Assembly (NCBI GenBank): GCA_031399065.1
Contig: JANNOM010000002.1
Location: 7,234-71,233 of the forward strand
Length of the DNA stretch: 64,000 bases
Direction: 5' to 3'
Origin: JADCRZ01 sp031399065
GTDB taxonomy: Bacteria > Bacteroidota > Bacteroidia > Chitinophagales > Chitinophagaceae
Shown here: one piece after another, positions 1 to 8,146 of the stretch
Layout: each line of letters starts with the position of its first letter
How positions within the stretch are numbered: the stretch's first letter is position 1
Position numbers and translations under genes: made by a program
The notes under the pieces: model-generated
Seen by the model: only the letters and a program-made list of their open reading frames with translations
Told to the model about the DNA's origin: nothing
Databases searched by the model: none

Positions 1-2
1 TT

Positions 3-497
3 ATGCTGGGCCTCACGGCCGCTACCTTTGCCACTACGGACAGTGCGCTCACCGCCCTTACCACCTCTTTCTGCATCGACTTTTTAGGATTTGATAAAGA
101 AAAGAATGCAAACAATACAGGTAAAGTAGCTACTCGGCACTGGGTGCATGTAGGGTTCTCCGTTTTAATACTGGTGGTGATCCTGCTGTTCAATGCTATT
201 AATGATGCATCTGTGGTTAGTGCTATTTTTAAAGTGGCCACGTTTACATATGGGCCGCTTATTGGCCTGTATGCATTTTCCCTTTATGCAAAAAAACGGT
301 CGGTTATGGATAAAGCCACCCCGGTAATCTGCCTGCTTGCCCCGCTATTATGTTTTTTTATCGATAAATATTCGAAGGAACTATTGGGTGGGTATGTATT
401 TGCCGAGGAACTGATTATTGTAAACGGACTGCTCACGTTCATTGGCCTGTTGCTCGTGTCCCGGCCGGTTGCTGCCGGCACGTTGAGACATTCATGA
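3..497 (+). CDS. Sodium:solute symporter family protein, C-terminal part (cut by window edge)
   Basis: The gene enters from the left edge, so only the last 164 residues are visible. They contain the serine/threonine-rich segment of the sodium:solute symporter (SSS) family, with TTDSALTALTTSF near residues 11-23 followed by CIDFLGF. Four further hydrophobic helices lie at about 47-67, 72-96, 105-120 and 128-153. Family members import sugars, amino acids or other solutes with sodium; the substrate cannot be told from this part. The true start lies outside the window. The next gene starts 20 bases after the stop. Confidence 0.85.
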   Translation: MLGLTAATFATTDSALTALTTSFCIDFLGFDKEKNANNTGKVATRHWVHVGFSVLILVVILLFNAINDASVVSAIFKVATFTYGPLIGLYAFSLYAKKRSVMDKATPVICLLAPLLCFFIDKYSKELLGGYVFAEELIIVNGLLTFIGLLLVSRPVAAGTLRHS

Positions 498-513
498 TTC
501 TATCGTAACTTTA
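483..513 (+). promoter_or_regulatory. Bacteroidota-type promoter for the O-methyltransferase
   Basis: TTG at 483-485, a 20-base spacer, then TAACTTTA at 506-513. This matches the -33 TTG / -7 TAnnTTTG pattern with one mismatch. Only four bases separate the -7 box from the TTG start codon at 518, so the transcript probably begins at or next to the start codon. The -33 part lies inside the end of the symporter gene. Confidence 0.5.
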
Positions 514-517
514 CCGC

Positions 518-1156
518 TTGGAACTCATCAACTCATTAGCACAGGTATATGCCGAACGCTTCTCTTCACCGGAAGATGAAGTGTTGCAGCGGGTACACAG
601 GCAAACCGATGAACATCATCCCCATTCACATATGCTCAGCGGTCACCTCCAGGGTCGTTTTCTTGAAATGATCAGCCGTATCGCCGCACCCATGCGCATC
701 CTGGAGATAGGAACCTTTACAGGCTATAGCGCTATTTGTCTGGCAAGGGGTCTACAGCCCGGCGGACAGTTGCATACGATAGAGCTACGGGAACAGGATG
801 CCGCAACGGCAAGGGATAACTTTAACAGGGCCGGTATGAGCGACCGTATAATATTACATACCGGAAATGCGTTGGAGATCATTCCTGCCCTGCACCACGA
901 ATGGGATATCGTTTTCATAGATGCCGATAAAACAAATTATATTGCTTATTACAAGGCCGTTTTGCGATGTGTAAGAAAAGGAGGATTTATCCTGGCCGAC
1001 AATGTTTTATTTCACGGCCAGGTGCTGGAAGCCGAAATTAAAACGAAGAATGCCATAGCTATGCATGCTTTTAATGAAGTGGTAAGGCAGGACGAATCGG
1101 TAGATAAAGTGATGCTTACGGTCAGGGATGGTTTATTATTGATTTTAAAAAATTAA
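518..1156 (+). CDS. SAM-dependent O-methyltransferase (catechol OMT-like)
   Basis: A 212-residue class I methyltransferase. The SAM-binding motif I is EIGTFTGYS at about residues 63-71. The metal and catechol-type active-site region is FIDADK at 133-138 with ADN at 160-162, as in cation-dependent O-methyltransferases. The N-terminal helix (SSPEDE near 16-21, then MLSGHLQGRF near 39-48) is typical of the family, which supports the upstream TTG start: the only nearby ATG (494) runs straight into a stop. The substrate is unknown. It is followed 18 bases later by a glucosaminidase gene. Confidence 0.88.
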   Translation: MELINSLAQVYAERFSSPEDEVLQRVHRQTDEHHPHSHMLSGHLQGRFLEMISRIAAPMRILEIGTFTGYSAICLARGLQPGGQLHTIELREQDAATARDNFNRAGMSDRIILHTGNALEIIPALHHEWDIVFIDADKTNYIAYYKAVLRCVRKGGFILADNVLFHGQVLEAEIKTKNAIAMHAFNEVVRQDESVDKVMLTVRDGLLLILKN

Positions 1157-1174
1157 ACAGCTAATAGATAAAGA

Positions 1175-2149
1175 ATGCAACGTATCATTGTTATAAGTGG
1201 ATTTTTATTACTGTCCGCTGTTACCGTATACGGTCAGCGTAAAGAAGATGTGGCCAACTATATCAACGCATATAAAGATATCGCCATCAGTGAAATGAAA
1301 CGTACGGGAGTGCCGGCTTCCATCAAACTGGCCCAGGGCATCCACGAAACGAGCGCCGGCACCAGCGACCTCGTGGTAAAGTCTAACAACCACTTCGGCA
1401 TTAAATGTAAAACGGGCTGGGCCGGTGCCAAAGTGTATCACGACGACGACGCCGCAGGAGAATGTTTCCGCAGTTACGAGAAAGCGGAGGATTCTTACAG
1501 GGACCATTCTAATTTTCTTAAAGGCAGCCCGCGCTATGCCTTTCTTTTTCAACTCGACCCTACCGATTATGAAGGCTGGGCTTATGGACTGAAAAAAGCC
1601 GGGTATGCCACTAATATCAAATACTCACAGATACTTATCAGACTGATCAGGGAAAACAACCTGGATCAATATACCCTTATGGCAATAGGAGGGCTTGCAA
1701 CCGATATAGTGCCGGGCAATGAAGCCGCTTCCAGCGAATCGGTTTATTCCGAGCCGGTGATTACTATGCCGGTGCCGGATTATCCGGTTACCGATTTTGA
1801 GATCAATAAGACCAAAGTTATTTTTGCTAAGCCTGGCACATCATGGCTTTCCATCGCCCAGCAATATGATGTATCACTTAGCCGGCTGCTCGATTTCAAT
1901 GACCTCAAAGCAGAAAAGGATATCGTGCCTCCCGGGCAGTTGGTTTTCCTTCAGCGCAAGCGGAAAGAGGGCTATGGAGAATTTCATATCGTTCAGAAGG
2001 GCGAACGGTTGTATGATATCAGTCAGAAAGAAGGCATTCGCCTGGAAAGCCTGATGCTATTCAACAACCTGGGCGAAGGAATGGAACCAACTTATGGTGA
2101 GAAACTGTATTTACAGGAAAAAGCAGACGCAAGACCCGCATTGCAATAG
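1175..2149 (+). CDS. Secreted glucosaminidase with two LysM repeats
   Basis: A 324-residue exported peptidoglycan hydrolase. Residues 1-21 form a signal peptide. Residues about 28-166 are a glucosaminidase (FlgJ/AcmA-like) domain with the catalytic glutamate probably E58 in IHETSAGTS and the later motif GYATNIKYSQ. Two C-terminal LysM domains, about 213-260 and 268-315, would bind the glycan backbone. The enzyme should cleave N-acetylglucosaminyl bonds in the cell wall during growth or separation. It may be cotranscribed with the O-methyltransferase upstream, but no functional link is evident. Confidence 0.9.
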   Translation: MQRIIVISGFLLLSAVTVYGQRKEDVANYINAYKDIAISEMKRTGVPASIKLAQGIHETSAGTSDLVVKSNNHFGIKCKTGWAGAKVYHDDDAAGECFRSYEKAEDSYRDHSNFLKGSPRYAFLFQLDPTDYEGWAYGLKKAGYATNIKYSQILIRLIRENNLDQYTLMAIGGLATDIVPGNEAASSESVYSEPVITMPVPDYPVTDFEINKTKVIFAKPGTSWLSIAQQYDVSLSRLLDFNDLKAEKDIVPPGQLVFLQRKRKEGYGEFHIVQKGERLYDISQKEGIRLESLMLFNNLGEGMEPTYGEKLYLQEKADARPALQ

Positions 2150-2249
2150 CAGCAGACAACTCATATAGATGGCTTACCTGGCAAATACGCTGTGGAAGTA
2201 AGACGGGCAGGATATTTATTATCTGCTATCTTTATAAAAACTTAGGGGT

Positions 2250-2780
2250 ATGTTAAAGCTGCACGATAAATATTTTGAACCTTATTTAACTGCTTCGGAT
2301 ATTTCCGGCCGGGTATCTGCTATAGCCGGGCAGTTAAATGAAGATTTCGACGGCAAACGCCCCCTTTTTATAGCCATCCTCAATGGCTCTTTCATGTTCG
2401 CTTCCGATCTTTTTAAAGCCGTTACCATAGAAGCCGAAATCTGTTTTATAAAAATGGCTTCTTACCGGGGACTTAAATCGACCGGCCCCGTAGTGACCGC
2501 CATAGGTCTGGATGTTGAGTTATTCGACCGGCACGTAGTTATTATCGAAGACATAGTAGATACAGGCAAAACACTGAATGCATTTCTTCCCCAGCTAAAA
2601 CACCAGCAACCCGCTTCTCTGTCTATAGTCGCTTTGCTCCATAAACCGGAAGCGATCATTTTTCCATTACAGATAGAATACACGGGGTTTTCTATACCAT
2701 CCAAGTTTGTGGTAGGATATGGTCTGGATTATGACGGACTGGGCAGGAACCTGCCAGAGATATACCGGCTGGCGGAATAG
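2250..2780 (+). CDS. hpt: Hypoxanthine phosphoribosyltransferase
   Basis: A 176-residue type I phosphoribosyltransferase that converts hypoxanthine or guanine plus PRPP to IMP or GMP in purine salvage. The PRPP loop VVIIEDIVDTGKT lies at about 96-108, the flexible-loop SYRG at 71-74, and the purine-binding end FVVGYGLDYDGLGR at 153-166. Length is normal for the family. A weak -7-like TATCTTTA stands at 2227-2234, 15 bases before the ATG. Confidence 0.93.
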   Translation: MLKLHDKYFEPYLTASDISGRVSAIAGQLNEDFDGKRPLFIAILNGSFMFASDLFKAVTIEAEICFIKMASYRGLKSTGPVVTAIGLDVELFDRHVVIIEDIVDTGKTLNAFLPQLKHQQPASLSIVALLHKPEAIIFPLQIEYTGFSIPSKFVVGYGLDYDGLGRNLPEIYRLAE

Positions 2781-2883
2781 GCCGTTTGTCCTTATATAAT
2801 CGCACTGGTCACACTTATTTTGTGATGTGCCTCGTAGATGTTTTCTTTACACACATTTCTTTTATAAACCCAAATTTGTATCG

Positions 2884-5421
2884 ATGCAATACCTGTTTAA
2901 AAAGCAACTGCTAATGGCAGTGGCTACCATGCTTACCATAACCCTGTCGGCGCAAAAAAAGAAGACACCCACGCCTGCACCGCCGCCGGCTCCCGTAACG
3001 GTAGTGCCTGCCCCTAAAACGGGCCCTAAGCCTTTTAAGGAGGTGATCACTTCCAAAGCCGTTAGTGCCAGCGGATTGTTTACAGTGCACCGGGTAGAGG
3101 ATAAATGGTATTTCGAATTACCGGACTCCATTTTAAATAAAGACATTATGGCTATTACCCGCTTCAGCAAAGTAGCCGCCGGGGGCGCCGCTTACGGCGG
3201 TGAGCTGGTGAATCAGCAGGTGATCCGCTGGGAGAAAGGACCTTCCAATAATATGTTTATGCGGGTGGTAACTACCGTTAGCGTAGCCAAAGATTCGGCC
3301 AGTCCTATCTTTCAGGCAGTGCGTAATAGCAACCTCGATCCTATAGGAGCCGCTTTCGATGTAAAGGCCTTTGGTAAAGATTCGGGTAAAGCGGTGGTGA
3401 TAGATGTAACTGATTTTTTTAAAGGAGATAATCAGGTGGTCTCCCTTTCGCCCGCTGCCAAAAGAGCCCTTAACCTGGGAGGTATATTAAGCGACCGGTC
3501 TTATATCGATACTATCAAAACCTTTCCCATTAACGCGGAGGTAAGAACGGTTAAAACGTTCGGGGCTTCGCCCCCTGCCGCTCCTTCGCCTTTCGGGGGG
3601 CCTTCACAAAGTGGCCTGCCCGCCGCTTCCGCAGCCGGGGCTGTAACGCTTGAACTGAATAACTCGTTCATACTGCTGCCTGCCAAACCGATGCGTAAAA
3701 GACTGTTCGATTCCAGGGTTGGTTATTTTGCCGACGACTATACCGAGTATAGCGACAACCAGCAGAAGGTTCAAAACAGCGTATTCGCGGTCAGGTGGAG
3801 GCTCGAACCGAAAGAGGAAGACAGGGAGAAATGGAAAAAGGGAGAACTGGTGGAACCTAAAAAACCGATCGTTTACTACATAGATCCCGCCACGCCTAAA
3901 AAATGGAGATCATATCTTATACAGGGTATCAACGATTGGAACGCAGCTTTTGAGCAAGCCGGTTTTAAGAACGCCATTATGGGTAAAGACTGGCCGGAAA
4001 ATGATTCTTCCATGAGCCTGGAGGATGCGCGTTACTCCGTACTGCGCTACTTTGCCTCCGATGTGCAGAATGCTTATGGCCCCAATGTGCACGACCCGCG
4101 CAGCGGAGAGATCATCGAAAGCCATATCGGCTGGTATCATAACGTGATGAACCTGCTGCACGACTGGTACTTTATCCAGGCTGCCCCTTCCGATGAGCGC
4201 GCACGTAAAATGAAGTTTGACGATTCTTTGATGGGCCAACTCGTGCGCTTCGTATCTTCTCACGAAGTAGGTCATACGCTGGGTCTCCGTCATAATATGG
4301 GAGCCAGCAACGCCACGCCGGTGGAGAAGCTGAGAGATAAGGCCTGGATCGAAAAATACGGCCATACCGTTTCTATCATGGATTATGCACGCTTTAATTA
4401 TGTTGCACAGCCGGAAGATGGGGTAAAGAATCTTTTCCCCAAAATAAGCGTATACGATAAATGGGCCATTGAATGGGGATATAAACCCGTGTCTGAATCG
4501 CTGGATGAAGAGGAAGAAAAAAAGGTGCTGAACAAATGGGTAATAGCACACGAAACCGATCCGATGTACTGGTTTGGCGGAGAAAGTTTTAATAATGATC
4601 CCCGATCTCAAACGGAATCGCTGGGAGATAATAATATGAAAGCCGGGGAGTACGGCATTAAAAACCTGAAGCGGGTAATGGCAAGCCTTCCCGACTGGAC
4701 AAAGGAAGAGGCAGACACTTATCAGAACCTGACCGATATGTACGCACAGGTGTTTGGCCAGTATAACCGCTATATAGGCCATGTGCTTAAAAACATCGGC
4801 GGTATCTACGAAACGTTTAAAAGCTCCGACCAAAAAGGAGATGTATATAAGCCTGCCCCTAAAGCGGTACAAAAAGAAGCTGTGGACTTCCTGGGTAAAC
4901 AGGTGTTTACCACTCCTTCGTGGCTGCTGGATAAAAATGTGCTGAATAAAATAAGCGAGCCTTCTACCGACCGTTATACCAGCTTGCTGGATAACGTAAT
5001 AGTATCTGTACTGTCTACTCCCCGTTTGTCCAGGATGGTAGCATCCGCCAACAGGGACGCAGCTGCGTATACCATAGAGGAACTCTACCGCGATCTGAAG
5101 AAGTCGGTTTGGAGTGAACTGCCTGCCCGTTCCGTTATCACCCATTACCGAAGGGATTTGCAAAAAAGTTACGTAAATCGTATGATCGCGATCGTTACTC
5201 CAACTGCGGGTAGCAGTGGCATTACTTTAGGAGGGCTCACTTTGTCACTAGGTGGCCCGGACGCTTCCAAATCGGATATCAGTTCACTTACCAAAGCCCA
5301 TCTACAAACGCTCCGCAACGAGATTTTGGCGGCCCTGCCTTTTGTGAGGGATAACATGAGCAAGTATCATTTGCAGGATCTGGCGGAGCGAATAAAAACG
5401 GCACTCAATCCAAAGGGGTAA
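2884..5421 (+). CDS. Secreted zinc-dependent metalloprotease (DUF5117/DUF5118 type)
   Basis: I place the start at ATG 2884, giving 845 residues and a clean signal peptide ending near residue 23; an upstream GTG at 2827 would bury it. A proline-rich linker follows at about 25-50. The zinc site is HEVGHTLGLRH at 460-470, with H460, H464 and H470 as ligands and E461 as base. SIMDY, with M499 as the Met-turn, follows and makes this a metzincin-like enzyme. Bacteroidota carry many of these large exported proteases with flanking DUF5117 and DUF5118 regions; substrates are unknown. A hairpin terminator follows at 5453. Confidence 0.88.
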   Translation: MQYLFKKQLLMAVATMLTITLSAQKKKTPTPAPPPAPVTVVPAPKTGPKPFKEVITSKAVSASGLFTVHRVEDKWYFELPDSILNKDIMAITRFSKVAAGGAAYGGELVNQQVIRWEKGPSNNMFMRVVTTVSVAKDSASPIFQAVRNSNLDPIGAAFDVKAFGKDSGKAVVIDVTDFFKGDNQVVSLSPAAKRALNLGGILSDRSYIDTIKTFPINAEVRTVKTFGASPPAAPSPFGGPSQSGLPAASAAGAVTLELNNSFILLPAKPMRKRLFDSRVGYFADDYTEYSDNQQKVQNSVFAVRWRLEPKEEDREKWKKGELVEPKKPIVYYIDPATPKKWRSYLIQGINDWNAAFEQAGFKNAIMGKDWPENDSSMSLEDARYSVLRYFASDVQNAYGPNVHDPRSGEIIESHIGWYHNVMNLLHDWYFIQAAPSDERARKMKFDDSLMGQLVRFVSSHEVGHTLGLRHNMGASNATPVEKLRDKAWIEKYGHTVSIMDYARFNYVAQPEDGVKNLFPKISVYDKWAIEWGYKPVSESLDEEEEKKVLNKWVIAHETDPMYWFGGESFNNDPRSQTESLGDNNMKAGEYGIKNLKRVMASLPDWTKEEADTYQNLTDMYAQVFGQYNRYIGHVLKNIGGIYETFKSSDQKGDVYKPAPKAVQKEAVDFLGKQVFTTPSWLLDKNVLNKISEPSTDRYTSLLDNVIVSVLSTPRLSRMVASANRDAAAYTIEELYRDLKKSVWSELPARSVITHYRRDLQKSYVNRMIAIVTPTAGSSGITLGGLTLSLGGPDASKSDISSLTKAHLQTLRNEILAALPFVRDNMSKYHLQDLAERIKTALNPKG

Positions 5422-5452
5422 GCGCTTTAAATTTTTGTAATACCTGAAATAT

Positions 5453-5480
5453 AAAACCTCATGAGCAATCATGAGGTTTT
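5453..5480 (+). terminator. Hairpin terminator after the metalloprotease gene
   Basis: A perfect 10-base inverted repeat, AAAACCTCAT at 5453-5462 and ATGAGGTTTT at 5471-5480, with an eight-base loop. The T-run at the end of the right arm suits termination on the plus strand; the A-run on the left could also serve the minus strand. Confidence 0.75.
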
Positions 5481-5528
5481 TAATGGTGGGGTTAGTCATA
5501 GAGAATAATAAGCGGTTAGTTTCGGCTC

Positions 5529-5562
5529 AAAAAAAAGGGCCTCCTGTAGAAACAGGTGGCCT
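5529..5562 (-). terminator. Minus-strand hairpin terminator downstream of the aminotransferase
   Basis: GGCCTCCTGT at 5538-5547 pairs with ACAGGTGGCC at 5552-5561 with one mismatch and an AGAA loop. A run of eight A on its left reads as a U-run on the minus strand, so this is a factor-independent terminator for leftward transcription. Confidence 0.65.
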
Positions 5563-5741
5563 CAACGATTGCTTGCCATATGAAAAAGAGTTGAAATAAA
5601 TTTTATGAACACATCATCATCTAATTCTCTCTATATTATTTTTTTTTCGATGTGATTATTATGATGTAAAAATGCATCAAAAAATTCAAACTTCAAACAT
5701 TTATTTGATATAAATTTTATTTTAATGTATTAATGATACCT

Positions 5742-6935
5742 TCATTTTGATCTGTCGTATACTTCCAGGGCCCTTGCCAGGCAATCCATTGCGGCATTTA
5801 TATCATTTACGTTTAACACATAGGCCAGTCGCACTTCATTTCTACCCAATCCCGGTGTCCCATAAAAACCAGTAGCAGGTGCCAGCATTAGTGTTGAACC
5901 GTTATGTGAAAAATCTTCCAGCAGCCACTGGCAGAACTTATCCGCATCGTCAATAGGTAACCGGGCGATTGCATAAAAAGCCCCTCCCGGGTTCGGACAA
6001 TAAACACCCGGCATGCCGTTCAGCCGTGCCACCAGTGTATCCCTTCTGAGTTTATATTCAGTCCGGGTGGTATCGAAATAATTATCCGGCAAATCGATAG
6101 CGGCCTCCCCGGCAATCTGGGCGAAACCAGGGGGACTGAGCCTCGCCTGTGCAAATTTCATGACAGCATCGAGCACCTGCTGGTTTTTGGTGACCAATGC
6201 CCCTATTCTTGCGCCGCAGGCGCTGTACCGTTTGCTGATGGTATCCATCAGCACCACATGCTCTTCTGCCCCGCTAAGTTGCATAGCGCTAACATGTTCC
6301 CCTTCATAACAGAATTCCCGGTATGCTTCATCGGAAAAAAGAAAAAGCTGGTGTTTAATCACGATGTCCCTTAGTATTTCCATCTCTTCGCGGCTATACA
6401 GGTAGCCGGTAGGGTTGTTGGGGTTGCAGATCACGATCGCTTTGGTGCGGGAAGTGATCGCTTTTTCAAATTCGGTCATAGAGGGCAGGGCAAAGCCGGT
6501 CTCTATGCCGGATGTAATGGGTTTCACCAATACACCCGCAGCTACTGCGAATCCGTTATAGTTGGCGTAAAAAGGTTCGGGTATAATTACTTCATCACCG
6601 GCATCCAGGCAGGCCAGGAATCCAAACAGTATAGCCTCGGAACCGCCGGTAGTAACGATGATCTGCTGGTGATTAACGGTTAAACCCGTTTTGGCATAAT
6701 AGGTTACCAGCTTTCGGCGGTAACTTTCATTACCGGCACTATGACTGTATTCCAGTACTTTAAAATCCGCATTTTTTACCGCGTCCAGCATCAGTTGCGG
6801 GGTTTCAATGTCTGGCTGACCAATATTAAGATGATAAATATGGGTGCCTCTTTTTTTGGCTGCTTCTGCAAAAGGCACCAGCTTACGGATGGGAGAGGCA
6901 GGCATGGTATCGCCTCTTTGGCTGATTGTTAACAT
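5742..6935 (-). CDS. Pyridoxal-phosphate aminotransferase, class I/II
   Basis: A 397-residue fold-type I aminotransferase of the aspartate/aromatic group. Motifs are NPNNPTG at about 171-177, SDEAYREF at about 201-208, and the PLP-binding lysine near K235 in SKRYSACGARIG. It transfers an amino group between an amino acid and a 2-oxo acid; the substrate is not settled. I start at ATG 6935 because the longer frame (to 6959) would include the promoter -7 element. The gene converges on the metalloprotease and stands alone. Confidence 0.88.
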   Translation of the reverse strand: MLTISQRGDTMPASPIRKLVPFAEAAKKRGTHIYHLNIGQPDIETPQLMLDAVKNADFKVLEYSHSAGNESYRRKLVTYYAKTGLTVNHQQIIVTTGGSEAILFGFLACLDAGDEVIIPEPFYANYNGFAVAAGVLVKPITSGIETGFALPSMTEFEKAITSRTKAIVICNPNNPTGYLYSREEMEILRDIVIKHQLFLFSDEAYREFCYEGEHVSAMQLSGAEEHVVLMDTISKRYSACGARIGALVTKNQQVLDAVMKFAQARLSPPGFAQIAGEAAIDLPDNYFDTTRTEYKLRRDTLVARLNGMPGVYCPNPGGAFYAIARLPIDDADKFCQWLLEDFSHNGSTLMLAPATGFYGTPGLGRNEVRLAYVLNVNDINAAMDCLARALEVYDRSK

Positions 6936-6939
6936 GCCG

Positions 6940-6947
6940 CAAAAGTA
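6940..6947 (-). promoter_or_regulatory. -7 element TACTTTTG of the aminotransferase gene
   Basis: On the minus strand TACTTTTG reads from 6947 to 6940 and is a full match to TAnnTTTG. Only CGGC separates it from the ATG at 6935, implying a leaderless or nearly leaderless mRNA. Confidence 0.6.
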
Positions 6948-6957
6948 CGGTAAAGTC

Positions 6958-6985
6958 AAAAAAAATCCCCGCAGTTGCGGGGATT
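6958..6985 (-). terminator. Terminator of the DUF1573 operon
   Basis: AATCCCCGC at 6964-6972 pairs perfectly with GCGGGGATT at 6977-6985 around an AGTT loop, followed on the minus strand by a T-run. It ends the two DUF1573 genes and lies about ten bases before the aminotransferase -7 box. Confidence 0.85.
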
Positions 6986-7003
6986 CAAATGAACTATAAC
7001 AAA

Positions 7004-7450
7004 TTATTTTGTATTCTTTTTCGCCTTACTGGCTTCATATTTCGCAAATTCTTCCGCGTTCAATACCTCTCCGGTAATATTCAGTTCAAGTGGCTGGTCG
7101 TACCCTGCTACTTTAACCTGGATGGCTTTACTGAAGGGTCCGGGTGCCGCTGCATTAAAACCTGCCGTAATTTTATCTGCCTTGGTTTGCAACACGGGTG
7201 TCTTAGGCCAGGCTGGTGTAGTACATCCACAACTGGCAGTGGCTGATTCAATTACTACCGGCTGCTTGGCTATGTTTTTAAAGGCAAAATTGTATGTTAC
7301 GGGAACCCCCTGTTTAATTTTGCCGAAATCATGCTTCAGTTCCGTAAAAGAGATCGCTTCAGATGCTTTCTTTACCGGTACTGCGTTACCCTGGGCAAAG
7401 GATGTAGCGGCTATCATAACTGTCAATAAAGAGAATACTAATTTTTTCAT
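7004..7450 (-). CDS. DUF1573 protein, exported (downstream copy)
   Basis: A 148-residue protein with an N-terminal signal peptide ending near residue 19 (TSFAQ). The rest is a DUF1573 domain, an immunoglobulin-like beta-sandwich common in Bacteroidota, with the hallmark ASCGCTTPAWP near residues 72-82 and the HDFGKIKQG motif near 40-48. The function of the family is not established. It follows a paralog 28 bases upstream and ends in a charged lysine-rich tail (EASKAKKNTK). Confidence 0.88.
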   Translation of the reverse strand: MKKLVFSLLTVMIAATSFAQGNAVPVKKASEAISFTELKHDFGKIKQGVPVTYNFAFKNIAKQPVVIESATASCGCTTPAWPKTPVLQTKADKITAGFNAAAPGPFSKAIQVKVAGYDQPLELNITGEVLNAEEFAKYEASKAKKNTK

Positions 7451-7478
7451 GATACTTGTTTATGCTTTGTTATTGTTA

Positions 7479-7931
7479 TTAATTGATCTGTTTTAATAAT
7501 CCGATAGATGTATTTACCGGCGCCGGGGTTGCAGGCGATTTGTACACGTTACCCCTTATCAGTATGGATTTTACCTGGTTGCCATTATAAAACACGCTCA
7601 CACTTTTCTCAAAACTACCCTCTGCTACCGAATTATAACCCACTTTTATTTTAGTACTGCCATTCGGTGCTACCGGCTCTTTAGTCCACACAGGCGTGGT
7701 GCATCCACAACTGGCCTGAACATTTTCCAACCTGAGTGTATCTATACCCTTATTGATTATCTCGAATTCATGCGATACCGGGCGACCCTGTAAAATATTT
7801 CCAAAATCAAATGATTTTTCTTTCAGCTCCATCAAATTATTGGTTCCGCTGCGCATTGATGCTGAATCCTGAGCAACAAGGGAATTTGCACAAAAATGAA
7901 GTAACACAATAAACGAAAAAATGTTTTTCAT
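7479..7931 (-). CDS. DUF1573 protein, exported (upstream copy)
   Basis: A 150-residue secreted protein with a signal peptide ending near residue 20 (NSLVAQ). It has the same DUF1573 signatures as its neighbour: FDFGNILQG near 41-49 and ASCGCTTPVWT near 73-83. The two copies are clearly paralogous in tandem and form an operon, with one promoter upstream at about 7980 and one terminator at 6958-6985. Confidence 0.87.
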   Translation of the reverse strand: MKNIFSFIVLLHFCANSLVAQDSASMRSGTNNLMELKEKSFDFGNILQGRPVSHEFEIINKGIDTLRLENVQASCGCTTPVWTKEPVAPNGSTKIKVGYNSVAEGSFEKSVSVFYNGNQVKSILIRGNVYKSPATPAPVNTSIGLLKQIN

Positions 7932-7975
7932 AAATCCCCTGTTTTGATCAGCTCAATGCCGATGGTAACGTGTAA

Positions 7976-7983
7976 CAAATTTA
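7976..7983 (-). promoter_or_regulatory. -7 element TAAATTTG of the DUF1573 operon
   Basis: TAAATTTG reads from 7983 to 7976 on the minus strand, a full match to TAnnTTTG, 44 bases before the ATG at 7931. Confidence 0.5.
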
Positions 7984-8134
7984 CATATTGTAGTTGAAAT
8001 CCGGAAATCCTGTTAAAATCTCTTACCGGATTTATTTCCCCGTAGTTCATACCTCCTGGATTTACCCGTAAGGATATAAGGCGACCCTGTTTTTCCTGAA
8101 ATCCCCCGGAATACCGATTTCCCTTTCTTTCCTT

Positions 8135-8142
8135 TATTTTTG
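8135..8142 (+). promoter_or_regulatory. -7 element TATTTTTG of the E1 dehydrogenase gene
   Basis: A full TAnnTTTG match with only TTAA between it and the ATG at 8147. I see no clear -33 TTG at the usual distance. The spacing again suggests a leaderless transcript. Confidence 0.5.
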
Positions 8143-8146
8143 TTAA

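Larger units (their letters stand above)
5422..5741. other. 320-base intergenic region with two hairpins and an A+T-rich tail
   Basis: No gene is seen between the metalloprotease and the convergent aminotransferase. The stretch holds the terminator at 5453-5480, a second hairpin at 5529-5562, and from about 5600 to 5740 very A+T-rich sequence with no open reading frame. The second hairpin is 180 bases downstream of the aminotransferase stop, so the aminotransferase transcript probably has a long 3' untranslated tail. Confidence 0.6.

Noticed and set aside
3910..5163. 417-residue minus-strand frame opposite the metalloprotease
   Set aside because: Antisense shadow: composition full of His, Ile and Arg in no domain pattern, no promoter, while the plus-strand gene has a complete zinc protease motif.
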